Shown here: positions 51,209-60,192 of the stretch, piece after piece
How the letters are laid out: each line of letters starts with the position of its first letter
Position numbering within the stretch: position 1 is the stretch's first letter
Origin: Betaproteobacteria bacterium
GTDB taxonomy: Bacteria; Pseudomonadota; Gammaproteobacteria; Burkholderiales; Burkholderiaceae_D
Reading direction: 5' to 3'
Assembly: GCA_013287275.1 (NCBI GenBank)
Contig: JABDED010000001.1
Location: forward strand, 186,001-250,000
DNA: 64,000 nt
Position numbers and translations under genes: made by a program
The notes under the pieces: model-generated
The model's database searches: none
What the model was told of the DNA's origin: nothing
What the model saw: only the letters and a program-made list of their open reading frames with translations

Positions 51209-51331
51209 TTCTTGTCCTGATATTTATTTATATATGGAGTTGAATTGTACAAGCTTGCGGCCTGAATGGCGATTCCGCGCATTACTGCCCTTCCCTCGCG
51301 CGCCAGTCGCAAGGGAAGGACTTGGAGCGTG

Positions 51332-53377
51332 TTACCAGATGTTCACGCGCTTGACATCCGGCCTGAGCGGAGAACTGGTGGCCGGACAATTAAAAGCCTG
51401 CGAGAATTCCGGCATGTTGGCGATAGGTCCCAATACCCGGTACTTTTCCGGCGCATGCGGATCGGTTGCCAGTTGCAGACGCAGTTTTTCATCGCGCATC
51501 AGGCCCCTGAAGCTCTGGGCGTTGGCGATAAAAAAGCGCTGCTCCACACTGAGTCCATCCACCTCTGCAGCTTGCGGCTTGCTGGCCTGGGCTTTTCTCA
51601 AGGCCTGCAGCGCGATCTTCATGCCGCCTAGATCGGCAATATTTTCGCCAGCGGTCAGCTTGCCGTTGATATGCAATTTATCGATAGGATTGAATTCATC
51701 GAATTGCTTTTCTATCGCCGTCACGCGCACCAGGAATTTTTTCTCGTCGTCCTTGGTCCACCAGCTTTTCAGATTGCCCTGCGCATCAAACTGGCGGCCT
51801 TCGTCGTCGAAAGCATGGGTCAGCTCATGGCCTATCGTCGCACCGGTATTGCCATAGTTGGCTGCTGCATCTGCATTCACGTGGTACAGCGGCGGCTGCA
51901 AAATCCCCGCCGGGAAGACCATCTCGTTCATGGTCGGATTGTAATAGGCATTCACGGTCGGCGGTGTCATGCCCCATTCGTTGCGGTCTATGGGCTTGCC
52001 GAGCTTGGCCAGATTGCGCTTGAATTCAAATTCTGCCGCGCGCATATTGTTGCCAGCATAGGAGGCGGGATCTATCTTCAAAGCGCTATAGTCGCGCCAG
52101 GTGTCCGGGTAGCCGATTTTTACGACCAGCGTATCCAGTTTTTTGTAGGCCTGCTGCTTGGTTGCTTCCGACATCCACTCCAGCTTGCTGATGCTGTCGC
52201 GCATCGCATCCTTGATATTGCCTACCATCTCCAGCACGCCGGCCTTAGCTTCTGGGCTGAAAAATTTGGCGACGTACAGCTCGCCCAGCGCCTCCCCCAT
52301 GTTCGCATCGGTATTGGTCAGGATGCGCTTCCAGCGAGGCTGCAGTTCCTTGGTGCCTGCCAGTGTGCGGCCATAGAAATCAAAATTTGCATTAACAAAA
52401 GCTGAAGACAGGTCTTTCGCCCTGGCATTGACCAGGTGCCAGCGCAGATAGGTCTTCCAGTCCGCCAGCGGCAGGCTGTTCAGCATCTTTCCTGCCTCTG
52501 CAAAGAACTTCGGCTGGCCGACGTTGAACTGGCCAGGCTCGGCCAGGCCTATATCCTTGAAGTAAACACTCCAGGCGGTTTTCCCGTCGATTTTCTTCAG
52601 GCTGTTCAGATCCAGCAAATGATAGCTGGCTTGCGGATCGCGTAGCTGCACCTTGGTCATCGATGCCTTGGCCAGCCGGGTTTCCAGCGCCATGACCGTC
52701 GCTGCGTTTTTCTTTGCGGCTTCCGGCGCATCGCCCAACAAGCCGAACATCTTCTCTACATGGGCCAGGTACTGCTTGCGGATCTCAACGGTTTTGGCAT
52801 CGGCCTTCAGGTAATAATCGCGGTCCGGCAGGCCAAGGCCGCCCTGCGTGATTTGAGGAATGTAGCGGGTGGTTTTCTTGGCGTCCTGGTCCACATAGAA
52901 AGTGAACAGCGAGCCTACGCCGGTCTGGTGCTGCCTGGCGATCAGCGGCAGCAACTGGCTGCGGTCATTGACAGCGTTGACTTGCGCCAGCTCTTCCGCC
53001 AGGGGCTTGATTCCTTCTGCCTCGATACGGGCCTCGTCCATGCCGCTGCGATAATACGATCCCACCAGGCGGGCAGCCAGGCTGCCGCTGTCCGGAGCGG
53101 CGGCAGCGGCTTCCGCGATCGCTTTCAGTGCGGTGAGATTGCGTTCGGTGACTTCGTCGTAGGCGCTATAGCGCGAACGGTCGGCCGGGATGGGATTCTC
53201 CGCTAGCCATTTGCCATTGGAGTATTTGAAAAAATCCGTGCACGGGTCTGTGCTCTTGTCCATGGTCTGCGACTCCAGCACCAGGTTATTGCTGGTAGCG
53301 GCATGGCCGGACAGCGAGAAACATAGCAGGGTCGCCGCCACGCTGCGGCGAAGGATGGTTTTTTTCTTTTGATTCAC
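51332..53377 (-). CDS. M13-family zinc metallopeptidase (PepO/neprilysin-like), 681 aa
   Basis: Signal peptide MNQKKKTILRRSVAATLLCFSLSGHAATSN implies periplasmic export. The catalytic motif is GATIGHELTHAFDDEGRQFD (HExxH) and the third ligand is in TAGENIADLGGM (ExxxD). VNAYYNPTMNEMVFPAGILQPPLY, just upstream of HExxH, is the substrate-binding segment, and the expected C-terminal motif (RPDVKRVNIW) is present. Members degrade short peptides. Followed by a CocE-type hydrolase on the same strand, 41 bp upstream. Confidence 0.95.
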   Translation of the reverse strand: MNQKKKTILRRSVAATLLCFSLSGHAATSNNLVLESQTMDKSTDPCTDFFKYSNGKWLAENPIPADRSRYSAYDEVTERNLTALKAIAEAAAAAPDSGSLAARLVGSYYRSGMDEARIEAEGIKPLAEELAQVNAVNDRSQLLPLIARQHQTGVGSLFTFYVDQDAKKTTRYIPQITQGGLGLPDRDYYLKADAKTVEIRKQYLAHVEKMFGLLGDAPEAAKKNAATVMALETRLAKASMTKVQLRDPQASYHLLDLNSLKKIDGKTAWSVYFKDIGLAEPGQFNVGQPKFFAEAGKMLNSLPLADWKTYLRWHLVNARAKDLSSAFVNANFDFYGRTLAGTKELQPRWKRILTNTDANMGEALGELYVAKFFSPEAKAGVLEMVGNIKDAMRDSISKLEWMSEATKQQAYKKLDTLVVKIGYPDTWRDYSALKIDPASYAGNNMRAAEFEFKRNLAKLGKPIDRNEWGMTPPTVNAYYNPTMNEMVFPAGILQPPLYHVNADAAANYGNTGATIGHELTHAFDDEGRQFDAQGNLKSWWTKDDEKKFLVRVTAIEKQFDEFNPIDKLHINGKLTAGENIADLGGMKIALQALRKAQASKPQAAEVDGLSVEQRFFIANAQSFRGLMRDEKLRLQLATDPHAPEKYRVLGPIANMPEFSQAFNCPATSSPLRPDVKRVNIW

Positions 53378-53418
53378 GGTATCCCTTTCGATGAATGGTT
53401 TTATTGTGTCTTATTTTC

Positions 53419-55425
53419 TTACTGCACTTGCGTTGCTGCCGGCATCACCTGTACTGCGATACCGGAAAACTGGGATGGTGCGTGGTATATCCTCTGCGTC
53501 GCTTTCTGGAAATCTTCCGCCCTGGCGTGCGGTATGTCCACAAAAGTTTGCGGATTCAGGTCTACCAGTGGAAACCAGGAGCTTTGTATCTGCACCATGA
53601 TCCTGTGCCCGCGCCGGAAGGTATGGTTAATGTCCGGCATGCTGTAGCTCAGGCTCTCGACTTTCCCCGGTGTAAAAGGCTCGGCTTTTTCAAAGCTGTT
53701 GCGGAATTTGCCGCGCAGAGGCTCTCCGCGCACCAGTTGCTGGTAGCCGGCCATATTGACTGACGGCGGAGGAACGTCGTTCAAGCTTTCGACACCGGCC
53801 TTTGCCGCTGGGTATTCAGACGGATAGACGTCTATCAGTTTTACTACCCAGTCGGCGTCGGTGCCGGTCGTGGACACGAACAGCCTGGGCGCAACCGGGC
53901 CGACCAGGGTTACGTCCTCTTCCAGCACTGGGCTGCGGTAAACCAGCACATCCGGCCTGGTAGAGGCGAAACGCTGGTCGGACACCATGTATTCCTTGGG
54001 TACCGAATTGGTGGTATAGCCGACGAACGGCACCGGCTTATCAGGGTCGCTGACATATTCATCGTAGGCTGGAGCGTCCGCTGCCGGCTGCTGCCATGTC
54101 AGGCTGCCACCCTTGCCCAGATACAGCATGCGCGCCTGTGCCTGCTGCGGCGGCCAGGCGGCATAGCTTTTCCAGATGTTGGTGCCGGTTTCAAATACCT
54201 GCGCTTCCGGCAGAGGTTTGGCCGCGCCATCCTTGCCGCCCTTCAGATATTGCTCAAAAAACGGGAATACGATGTTTTTGCGGTAGTAGTCCGAGGTCTT
54301 GGAGTCGAAACTGACGTTGCCCAGCGCCTTACCGTCGTTGCGGGCCCAGCCGCCGTGTGACCACGGGCCGATGACCAGTCCATTATAAATGCCCGGGTTG
54401 TTTTTCTTGATCGCGCGATAGGTGGTGAGCGGCCCTTGCGCGTCTTCAGCGTCATACCAGCCGCCTACCGTCAGCACTGCCGCGCGGATATTCTTCAAGT
54501 GGCTGGCGATATTGCGCGTTTTCCAGAACTCATCGTAGCTTGTGTGCTCTATGGTCGGCATCAGCAGTTCGCGCTGTTTTGCAGTCAATTTGCCAGTAAT
54601 CTTCGGCAAGGTCTTCAGGGACAGGAAAAACTCATAACCGTCCTCGGTGCCGTAATCGAAATCGCCCCAGCGGCGTGGCAAGCTGGTGGGATTCTGTTCC
54701 TTGGTAAAAGCGGAATAAAAATCGAAATTGGCCGCCAGCATGAAGGCGCCGCCATGGTAAGAATCGTCCCCCATATACAGGTCAGTCACCGGCGCTTGCG
54801 GGGATGCCGCCTTGATCGCCGGGTGCGAGTCTATGATGCTGGCCGACGTATAAAAACCGCCATAGGAAATACCCCAGATGCCCACCTTGCCGTTATTGTT
54901 CGGCACGTTCTTCAACAGCCATTCCACCGTGTCATACATGTCCTGGCTTTCATTGCCCTCACCCGGCTCCCGGCTGGCTTTCTGGTGCGGCGTCATTTCC
55001 TGCCAGCTGCCTTCCGACATATAACGGCCGCGCACGTCCTGGCTGACAAAGATATAGCCACTGGTTTCAAAATCCCTGGATGGCCCCAGCGTGGCCGGAT
55101 AATAATCCACGCCATAATACGACTGTTCCTGGTCATGGACGCCAACGCCATAAGGAGTGCGGCCAATCAAAAAGGGATAGGACCTGGAACCGTCCTTGGG
55201 CACATAGACGACAGTGAACAGCCGGGCGCCGTCGCGCATCGGGATGCGGTATTCATACTTGGTGTAATGTTCGCGCAGCTGGTATTTGGGGGATCCAGCG
55301 GAATCGGCCGCGTCGAGCATGGCCGATTGCACGGAAGTGCCGGCCAGGGCCGGGGAAGACAGCAAAAACAAGGAAAGCGGGAAAGCGGAAAGCAATGCAG
55401 GGAAAAGCTTGTAAAAACGAGCCAT
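53419..55425 (-). CDS. CocE/NonD family hydrolase (S15-type acylase), 668 aa
   Basis: Exported: signal peptide near residues 8-28 (LFPALLSAFPLSLFLLSSPALAG). The alpha/beta hydrolase core has RTPYGVGV, VSQDVRGRYMSEGSW, and the nucleophile VGIWGISYGGFYT (Ser in GxSxGG). The C-terminal jelly-roll domain has VTLVGPVAPRLFVSTTGTDADWVVKLID and FRRGHRIMVQIQSSWFPLVD. Related enzymes hydrolyse cocaine esters, glutaryl-7-ACA or X-Pro dipeptides; substrate here unknown. Directly upstream of the M13 peptidase on the same strand, suggesting joint use in peptide or acyl-amino-acid breakdown. Confidence 0.93.
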   Translation of the reverse strand: MARFYKLFPALLSAFPLSLFLLSSPALAGTSVQSAMLDAADSAGSPKYQLREHYTKYEYRIPMRDGARLFTVVYVPKDGSRSYPFLIGRTPYGVGVHDQEQSYYGVDYYPATLGPSRDFETSGYIFVSQDVRGRYMSEGSWQEMTPHQKASREPGEGNESQDMYDTVEWLLKNVPNNNGKVGIWGISYGGFYTSASIIDSHPAIKAASPQAPVTDLYMGDDSYHGGAFMLAANFDFYSAFTKEQNPTSLPRRWGDFDYGTEDGYEFFLSLKTLPKITGKLTAKQRELLMPTIEHTSYDEFWKTRNIASHLKNIRAAVLTVGGWYDAEDAQGPLTTYRAIKKNNPGIYNGLVIGPWSHGGWARNDGKALGNVSFDSKTSDYYRKNIVFPFFEQYLKGGKDGAAKPLPEAQVFETGTNIWKSYAAWPPQQAQARMLYLGKGGSLTWQQPAADAPAYDEYVSDPDKPVPFVGYTTNSVPKEYMVSDQRFASTRPDVLVYRSPVLEEDVTLVGPVAPRLFVSTTGTDADWVVKLIDVYPSEYPAAKAGVESLNDVPPPSVNMAGYQQLVRGEPLRGKFRNSFEKAEPFTPGKVESLSYSMPDINHTFRRGHRIMVQIQSSWFPLVDLNPQTFVDIPHARAEDFQKATQRIYHAPSQFSGIAVQVMPAATQVQ

Positions 55426-55583
55426 GGCTTCTTTCAGAATTTTTTATTTACAGGGCATTCGATGGATACTCTTGCCATTCCATCGTGAATAAACAGCATG
55501 CTAGGACACGACCCGGTAGCCGAGGCTACCGACAGCAAGTGGTATAGACAGCTTATCCTGATTTTTTATCCCGGCTTTTCGCT

Positions 55584-55820
55584 TTATTTCGATTTATTTT
55601 TGCGATAAATCTCGGGGCGGGACTTGTTTCTTTGCTCAAATACGGTTTTTGCATCCTGTATCGCACGCTCCTGGGTACGCATGGCCGGATCGTCGTCGTG
55701 CAGGCTGAAGTAATCCGCGGCCTGTGCCCGCATCACGTATTTGATCGCAGCCTCATCGGACAGCTTGTACATTTCCGTCAGCAAGGTGGTTACTTCGTCG
55801 AGATATTCTTCGTAGGTCAT
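55584..55820 (-). CDS. Conserved hypothetical protein, 78 aa
   Basis: Compact, charged and helical (YEEYLDEVTTLLTEMYKLSDEAA, then ADYFSLHDDDPAMRTQERAI). The pattern ITKYVMRAQAADYFSLHDDD resembles a family of small betaproteobacterial proteins of unknown function. No signal or motif. Confidence 0.6.
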   Translation of the reverse strand: MTYEEYLDEVTTLLTEMYKLSDEAAIKYVMRAQAADYFSLHDDDPAMRTQERAIQDAKTVFEQRNKSRPEIYRKNKSK

Positions 55821-55887
55821 TCTTCACTCCATTCGTTCTTTTACAAAGCGCTGTGCCCGTTCCAGGGGCATGCAGGCCATTCCTCTA

Positions 55888-56736
55888 TCATATCCCATGC
55901 TGGAAGCGGGGGCGTTCGTCCTCGGCCTCCCTGCGGGCGATTTCCATTTCCCGCAGCACTGCCCCTACGTCCGCAGGGCGCAGGTCCGGCTTGACGCGGC
56001 CGGTGAGTATGCTGTCAGGCTGCAGCAAGCCCGCCACGTATAGCTTCCAGATCTCCTTGCCGTACTGGCTATTTGCCAGTTGCGGTGCAAACTGGCTGAA
56101 ATAGCCGGCCAGATTGGCGACGTCGCGCTCCAGCATCAGTTCGGCACTGGTATTGCTTGCCGCATCCACCGCCTGCGGCAAATCGATGATGACCGGCCCC
56201 TGCTCATCGACCAGGATATTATATTCAGACAAATCGCCGTGGATCACGCCTGCGCACAGCATCAGCACCACCTGCTGCAACAATTGCGCATAGTAATCCA
56301 GCGCCAGCGTCTCGCTGAGTTCGACATCGTTCAAGCGCGGCGAGGCATTGCCGCCGGCATCGGTGACCAGGTCCATCAGCAACACGCCTTCGAAGCAGAT
56401 GTAGGGGCGCGGAACGCGCACGCCTGCCGCCGCCAGCTTGTATAAGGCGTCCACCTCGGCATTTTGCCAGACTTCTTCCTGCATTTTTCGCCCGTAGCGT
56501 GTACCCTTCTCCATGGCGCGCGCCTGGCGGCTGTTTTTTACCTTGCGCCCCTCCTGGTAGGAGATGGCCTGTTTGAAACTGCGTTGGCTGGCCTCCTTGT
56601 AGACTTTGGCGCAACGTATCTCTTCGCCGCAGCGGACCACGTAGACTGTGGCTTCCTTGCCACTCATCAATTGACGCAGGACTTCGTCGACCAGACCTTC
56701 ATCGACCAGCGGCTGTATTCTTTTTGGGGTTTTCAT
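55888..56736 (-). CDS. RIO1-type serine/threonine kinase, 282 aa
   Basis: Start at MKTPKRIQPLVDEGLVDEV. LMSGKEATVYVVRCGEEIRCAKVYKE carries the P-loop variant (SGKEAT) and the ATP-binding Lys. VIHGDLSEYNILVDE is the catalytic loop (Asp and Asn) and PVIIDLPQAV the metal-binding Asp, all intact. Bacterial RIO kinases of this type (for example PA4780 in Pseudomonas) act in the cytoplasm; targets unknown. N-terminal extension to 56778 is unlikely. Confidence 0.9.
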   Translation of the reverse strand: MKTPKRIQPLVDEGLVDEVLRQLMSGKEATVYVVRCGEEIRCAKVYKEASQRSFKQAISYQEGRKVKNSRQARAMEKGTRYGRKMQEEVWQNAEVDALYKLAAAGVRVPRPYICFEGVLLMDLVTDAGGNASPRLNDVELSETLALDYYAQLLQQVVLMLCAGVIHGDLSEYNILVDEQGPVIIDLPQAVDAASNTSAELMLERDVANLAGYFSQFAPQLANSQYGKEIWKLYVAGLLQPDSILTGRVKPDLRPADVGAVLREMEIARREAEDERPRFQHGI

Positions 56737-56912
56737 GGAGAATGTTGACTTCAAAATAATCCGAAAATTTGCGGACAACGGAGTGTATCAAGATATGCTC
56801 GCCAGTAGTGGCAATAAGGCTCGCGATAGCATTGCCTTGCTATCAGAAACACAAGAATACTCGCCGGCACCGCCTTATGCGGCAGTCACAAGAGATTAAA
56901 CGCACAAAGTAA

Positions 56913-57311
56913 ATGATTAAGCCTATTCCTGAAAACGAAATCGAATTGACCGCCATCCGCGCCCAGGGGGCTGGAGGACAAAACGTCAACAAGGTGTCCA
57001 GCGCCATCCATTTGCGTTTTGATATCGTCGCATCCTCGCTGCCCGAACATATCAAGGAGAGGTTGCTTGCATTGAGCGACCAGAGGATTACCAAGGATGG
57101 CGTGGTCATTATCAAGGCCCAGGCCCAGCGCAGCCAGGACAGGAACAAGGAGGAAGCCGTGTTGCGCTTGCATGAATTGATTGCCAGCGTCGCCACCTTG
57201 CCCAAAACACGCCGCCCCACCAAGCCCACCCGCGGCTCGCAAACCAGGCGGCTGGAAGGAAAAAGCAAGCGCGGCACTATCAAGGCCATGCGCGGGAAAA
57301 TTGCCGACTAA
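56913..57311 (+). CDS. arfB: Alternative ribosome-rescue factor / peptidyl-tRNA hydrolase ArfB, 132 aa
   Basis: Releases ribosomes stalled on mRNAs without a stop codon. [20 protein letters not shown] contains the catalytic GGQ. The C-terminal basic tail ([20 protein letters not shown], then TIKAM) is the ArfB extension that enters the mRNA channel. Length is typical. Followed 101 bp later by a carboxypeptidase-like gene. Confidence 0.97.
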   Translation: MIKPIPENEIELTAIRAQGAGGQNVNKVSSAIHLRFDIVASSLPEHIKERLLALSDQRITKDGVVIIKAQAQRSQDRNKEEAVLRLHELIASVATLPKTRRPTKPTRGSQTRRLEGKSKRGTIKAMRGKIAD

Positions 57312-57412
57312 AACTGTTGCTAAGATTCCGCAGGGATAGCATTCCGGCCGGAATGCGAGGATGATAGAACGATACGTAAGTTCGCCGACTCAACAGTTAT
57401 TGCGCCATCGCC

Positions 57413-58495
57413 ATGCCGGAAAACAAGCTGCCCGAACTGATAGAACTGGAGCGCCTGATAGAAAAGGCGGTGCAGTTGGCCCCGGCGTCGGCACATCTGG
57501 AGGTCAGGTCGGAATGCGCTGTCAGCATGGATGGCCGGCAACTGCCGGTCTATTCCCTGGCCCTGGGCAATCCCAGCCCGGACGTGCCTGCAGTTGGTTT
57601 TTTTGGCGGCATCCACGGGCTGGAACGCATAGGCACCCAGGTCCTGCTCACTTTTCTGAACGGCTTGCTGGCACGCCTGCGCTGGGACCGCCTGCTGCAT
57701 CAGCAATTGGAAAATGTCCGGCTGGTTTTCATGCCGCTGATTAATCCAGGCGGCATGTGGCAATCAACCCGCTGCAATCCCCAGGGGGTGGATTTGATGA
57801 GGAATGCTCCTGTCGATGCGATAGACAGGGTGCCCTTTTTATTGGGAGGGCAAAGGATCAGCCCTCGCCTGCCGTGGTTCCGCGGCGCTGCCGGAGCCCC
57901 GATGGAGGCAGAAAACCAGGCATTGTGCAAAGTCGTCCGGCAAGAACTGCTGAATCGGCAATTCAGCATCGCGCTCGATTGCCACTCCGGCTTCGGCCTG
58001 CGCGACCGCATCTGGTTCCCGCACGCGCATACCCTCAGGCCTATCGAACATCTGCCGGATATTTGCGCACTGGAAGACCTGTTCAGCCAGACTTATCCGA
58101 ACCACAATTACGTCTTCGAGCCGCAAAGCCTGCAATATCTGACCCATGGCGACATCTGGGACTACCTGTACCTGACCTCGGTCGAAAATACCGGACAGGT
58201 ATTCTTGCCGCTGACGCTGGAAATGGGCTCCTGGCTTTGGGTCAAAAAAAATCCGCGCCAGCTGTTTTCGCTACAGGGGATATTCAACCCGGTGGCCCGG
58301 CACAGGCTGCAAAGGGTCTTGCGCAGCCATACGGTATGGCTGGATTTTTTGGCACGGGCCGCCTGCGGTCATCAGCACTGGCTACCGCAAGGAGAGGACA
58401 GGGATATTCATCAGCAGCGGGCTTACGCACGCTGGTATCCGTCTGCGCTGCAGCGTGAATCAACAGTTTTTCCGCAAGGCATGTATCGCAGATAA
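57413..58495 (+). CDS. M14-like zinc carboxypeptidase, 360 aa
   Basis: GFFGGIHGLERIGTQVLLTF supplies the HxxE zinc-binding pair, PLINPGGMWQSTRCNPQGVDLMRN is the substrate-binding segment (Asn-Arg type), and IALDCHSGFGLRDRIWFP the third zinc His. TLEMGSWLWVKKN near residue 268 contains the likely catalytic Glu. Resembles DUF2817/M14 proteins of other betaproteobacteria. No signal peptide is visible, so probably cytoplasmic; substrate unknown. Confidence 0.8.
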   Translation: MPENKLPELIELERLIEKAVQLAPASAHLEVRSECAVSMDGRQLPVYSLALGNPSPDVPAVGFFGGIHGLERIGTQVLLTFLNGLLARLRWDRLLHQQLENVRLVFMPLINPGGMWQSTRCNPQGVDLMRNAPVDAIDRVPFLLGGQRISPRLPWFRGAAGAPMEAENQALCKVVRQELLNRQFSIALDCHSGFGLRDRIWFPHAHTLRPIEHLPDICALEDLFSQTYPNHNYVFEPQSLQYLTHGDIWDYLYLTSVENTGQVFLPLTLEMGSWLWVKKNPRQLFSLQGIFNPVARHRLQRVLRSHTVWLDFLARAACGHQHWLPQGEDRDIHQQRAYARWYPSALQRESTVFPQGMYRR

Positions 58496-58608
58496 ACAAT
58501 TGGTTACAAGCTGTAAATTGGGCAAGCATGTCAATATTTCCGAACTACACTACAATATAAGAATGCAATAAATATATCTATAGTGGTATTTCCTGACAGG
58601 GGTTTATG

Positions 58609-59025
58609 ATGAAATGGATTAAAACAAGCGTGCTGGTACTCATTGCCCTGAGTTCGGTAACGGCAAGTCTGGCTTGGGCAGACCGTGGGCACTGGGGCGG
58701 CGGTTATCGCGGCGGCGGCTACTACCATGGCCCGCGCGTGGGGGTCGGACTTTACCTGAATCCCTTCCCGCTGTTTTATGGCCCGAGCTATTACGGTCCG
58801 GGTTATTACCCTTATTATCCTGATGTCGTCGTCAGCCCGGCGCCGACTACTGTATATGTAGAACCGGCGGCCACCATCAGCGGGCCAAGCTATGCCGGCA
58901 ACGTACAGCCCGGCCAGTCCAGCGACTGGTATTACTGCCACAATCCGGACGGCTACTATCCATCGGTGAAGAGTTGCCCATCCGGCTGGCAAAGGGTCCC
59001 GCCACAGGCGCCATCGGATCGCTGA
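58609..59025 (+). CDS. Exported Gly/Tyr-rich protein, 138 aa
   Basis: Signal peptide KWIKTSVLVLIALSSVTASLAWA-DRGH. The mature part begins with a Gly/Tyr/His-rich stretch (WGGGYRGGGYYHGPRVG), then YYGPGYYPYYPDVVVS, and ends with SDWYYCHNPDGYYPSVKSCP, a two-Cys segment common to small exported proteobacterial proteins. Probably surface or periplasmic; function unknown. Confidence 0.75.
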   Translation: MKWIKTSVLVLIALSSVTASLAWADRGHWGGGYRGGGYYHGPRVGVGLYLNPFPLFYGPSYYGPGYYPYYPDVVVSPAPTTVYVEPAATISGPSYAGNVQPGQSSDWYYCHNPDGYYPSVKSCPSGWQRVPPQAPSDR

Positions 59026-59050
59026 GCGACGAAATACCCCGGCAATAGCA

Positions 59051-59075
59051 AAAGGGAGCGGTCAACGCTCCCTTT
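59051..59075. terminator. Bidirectional terminator between the exported protein and cheV
   Basis: AAAGGGAGCG, loop GTCAA, CGCTCCCTTT: a perfect 10-bp stem with T-rich sequence on both sides, between convergent genes. Confidence 0.9.
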
Positions 59076-59101
59076 CTATTTTACTGCACTGCGTTTGTGC
59101 T

Positions 59102-60061
59102 TTATTTACTGATCACTTCACGTATGGTTGCGGCCAGTTCCTCTGCAACGAATTTCGCCACATAGGCGTCCGCTCCCACACTGCGGACGTGGTCTTCATT
59201 GGTGGAGCCGGACAGGGACGAGTGAATCACGACGGGCAAGAATTTGAAGCGGTCATCCTGCTTGATATTGCGCGTCAGCGTAAAGCCGTCCATCTCCGGC
59301 ATTTCCAGGTCAGTCAGCACCATTGCAACCTTGTCGCGCACGGTCTTGCCTTCCACTATCGCAGCAGCGGAAATGGCTTGCAGCTTCTCCCAGGCTTCCT
59401 TGCCGGTCTTGGTCATGATGAAGGGCGCGCCCATTGCGGTCAGGGCCTGTTCTATCAGGCCGCGCGCCACTGCGGAATCGTCTGCTGCCAAGATGACCGT
59501 ACCCGGTTTCAGCAGCAATTTTTTCATATTGACGGCATCCACTTCCTTGCCGTCGCTAGGGGTAATCTGGCGCAGTATCTGCTCCACGTCCAGCACCTGT
59601 GCCAGACGGGTGTTTTCGGTATCGCCATCCAGCCTTGCAATACTGGTTACCATGCCGCCGCCCGCCCCGCTGGACTCTGCCGACAAGACCTGGCTCCAGT
59701 CCAACCGGACGATTTCTTCTACCGATTCCACGGCGAAGCCCTGGGTCGTGCGCGCATACTCGGTGACCAGCATGATATTCAGGCCGGTTTTAGGTTTGCA
59801 GCCGACTATCGACGGCAGGTCGACGACGGGTATCACCTGTCCACGCAAGTTGACCACGCCCAGCATATGCGGCAATGCGCCGGCTACGGCAGTGATGGCC
59901 GGCATTGCGACAATCTCGCGGACCTTGAACACATTGATGCCGAACAGCTCGGAACGGTCACCAGCGGCATCTGCTGCCCCCAGCCTGAACAATAAGAGTT
60001 CAAACTTGTTGGAACCGGTCAGATTGGTGCGTTCGTCCACTTCCTGTTGTACTGTGCTCAT
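59102..60061 (-). CDS. cheV: Chemotaxis coupling protein CheV, 319 aa
   Basis: Start at MSTVQQEVDERTNLTGSN. N-terminal CheW-like domain, residues about 15-165: LLLFRLGAADAAGDRSELFGINVFKVREIV, LPHMLGVVNLRGQVIPVVDLPSI, GFAVESVEEIVRLDWSQV. C-terminal receiver domain, residues about 185-318: PGTVILAADDSAVARGLIEQ, phosphorylated Asp in MVLTDLEMPEMDGFTL, VIHSSLSGSTNEDHVRSVGADAYVAKF. Links chemoreceptors to CheA and is itself phosphorylated. Transcribed toward the terminator at 59051. No other chemotaxis genes nearby. Confidence 0.96.
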   Translation of the reverse strand: MSTVQQEVDERTNLTGSNKFELLLFRLGAADAAGDRSELFGINVFKVREIVAMPAITAVAGALPHMLGVVNLRGQVIPVVDLPSIVGCKPKTGLNIMLVTEYARTTQGFAVESVEEIVRLDWSQVLSAESSGAGGGMVTSIARLDGDTENTRLAQVLDVEQILRQITPSDGKEVDAVNMKKLLLKPGTVILAADDSAVARGLIEQALTAMGAPFIMTKTGKEAWEKLQAISAAAIVEGKTVRDKVAMVLTDLEMPEMDGFTLTRNIKQDDRFKFLPVVIHSSLSGSTNEDHVRSVGADAYVAKFVAEELAATIREVISK

Positions 60062-60192
60062 AGTGTATTTTTCCCGGTAAGTTGCCTGCTTTTGCAAATC
60101 CCTGATCTTGGTCATTCCGCCAGCCTGAGCACAAGACCTGCCTCGTTTTCCCGCTTTTCTTTCAAGCTATCAAGCAAGTTCCGCCCATTATC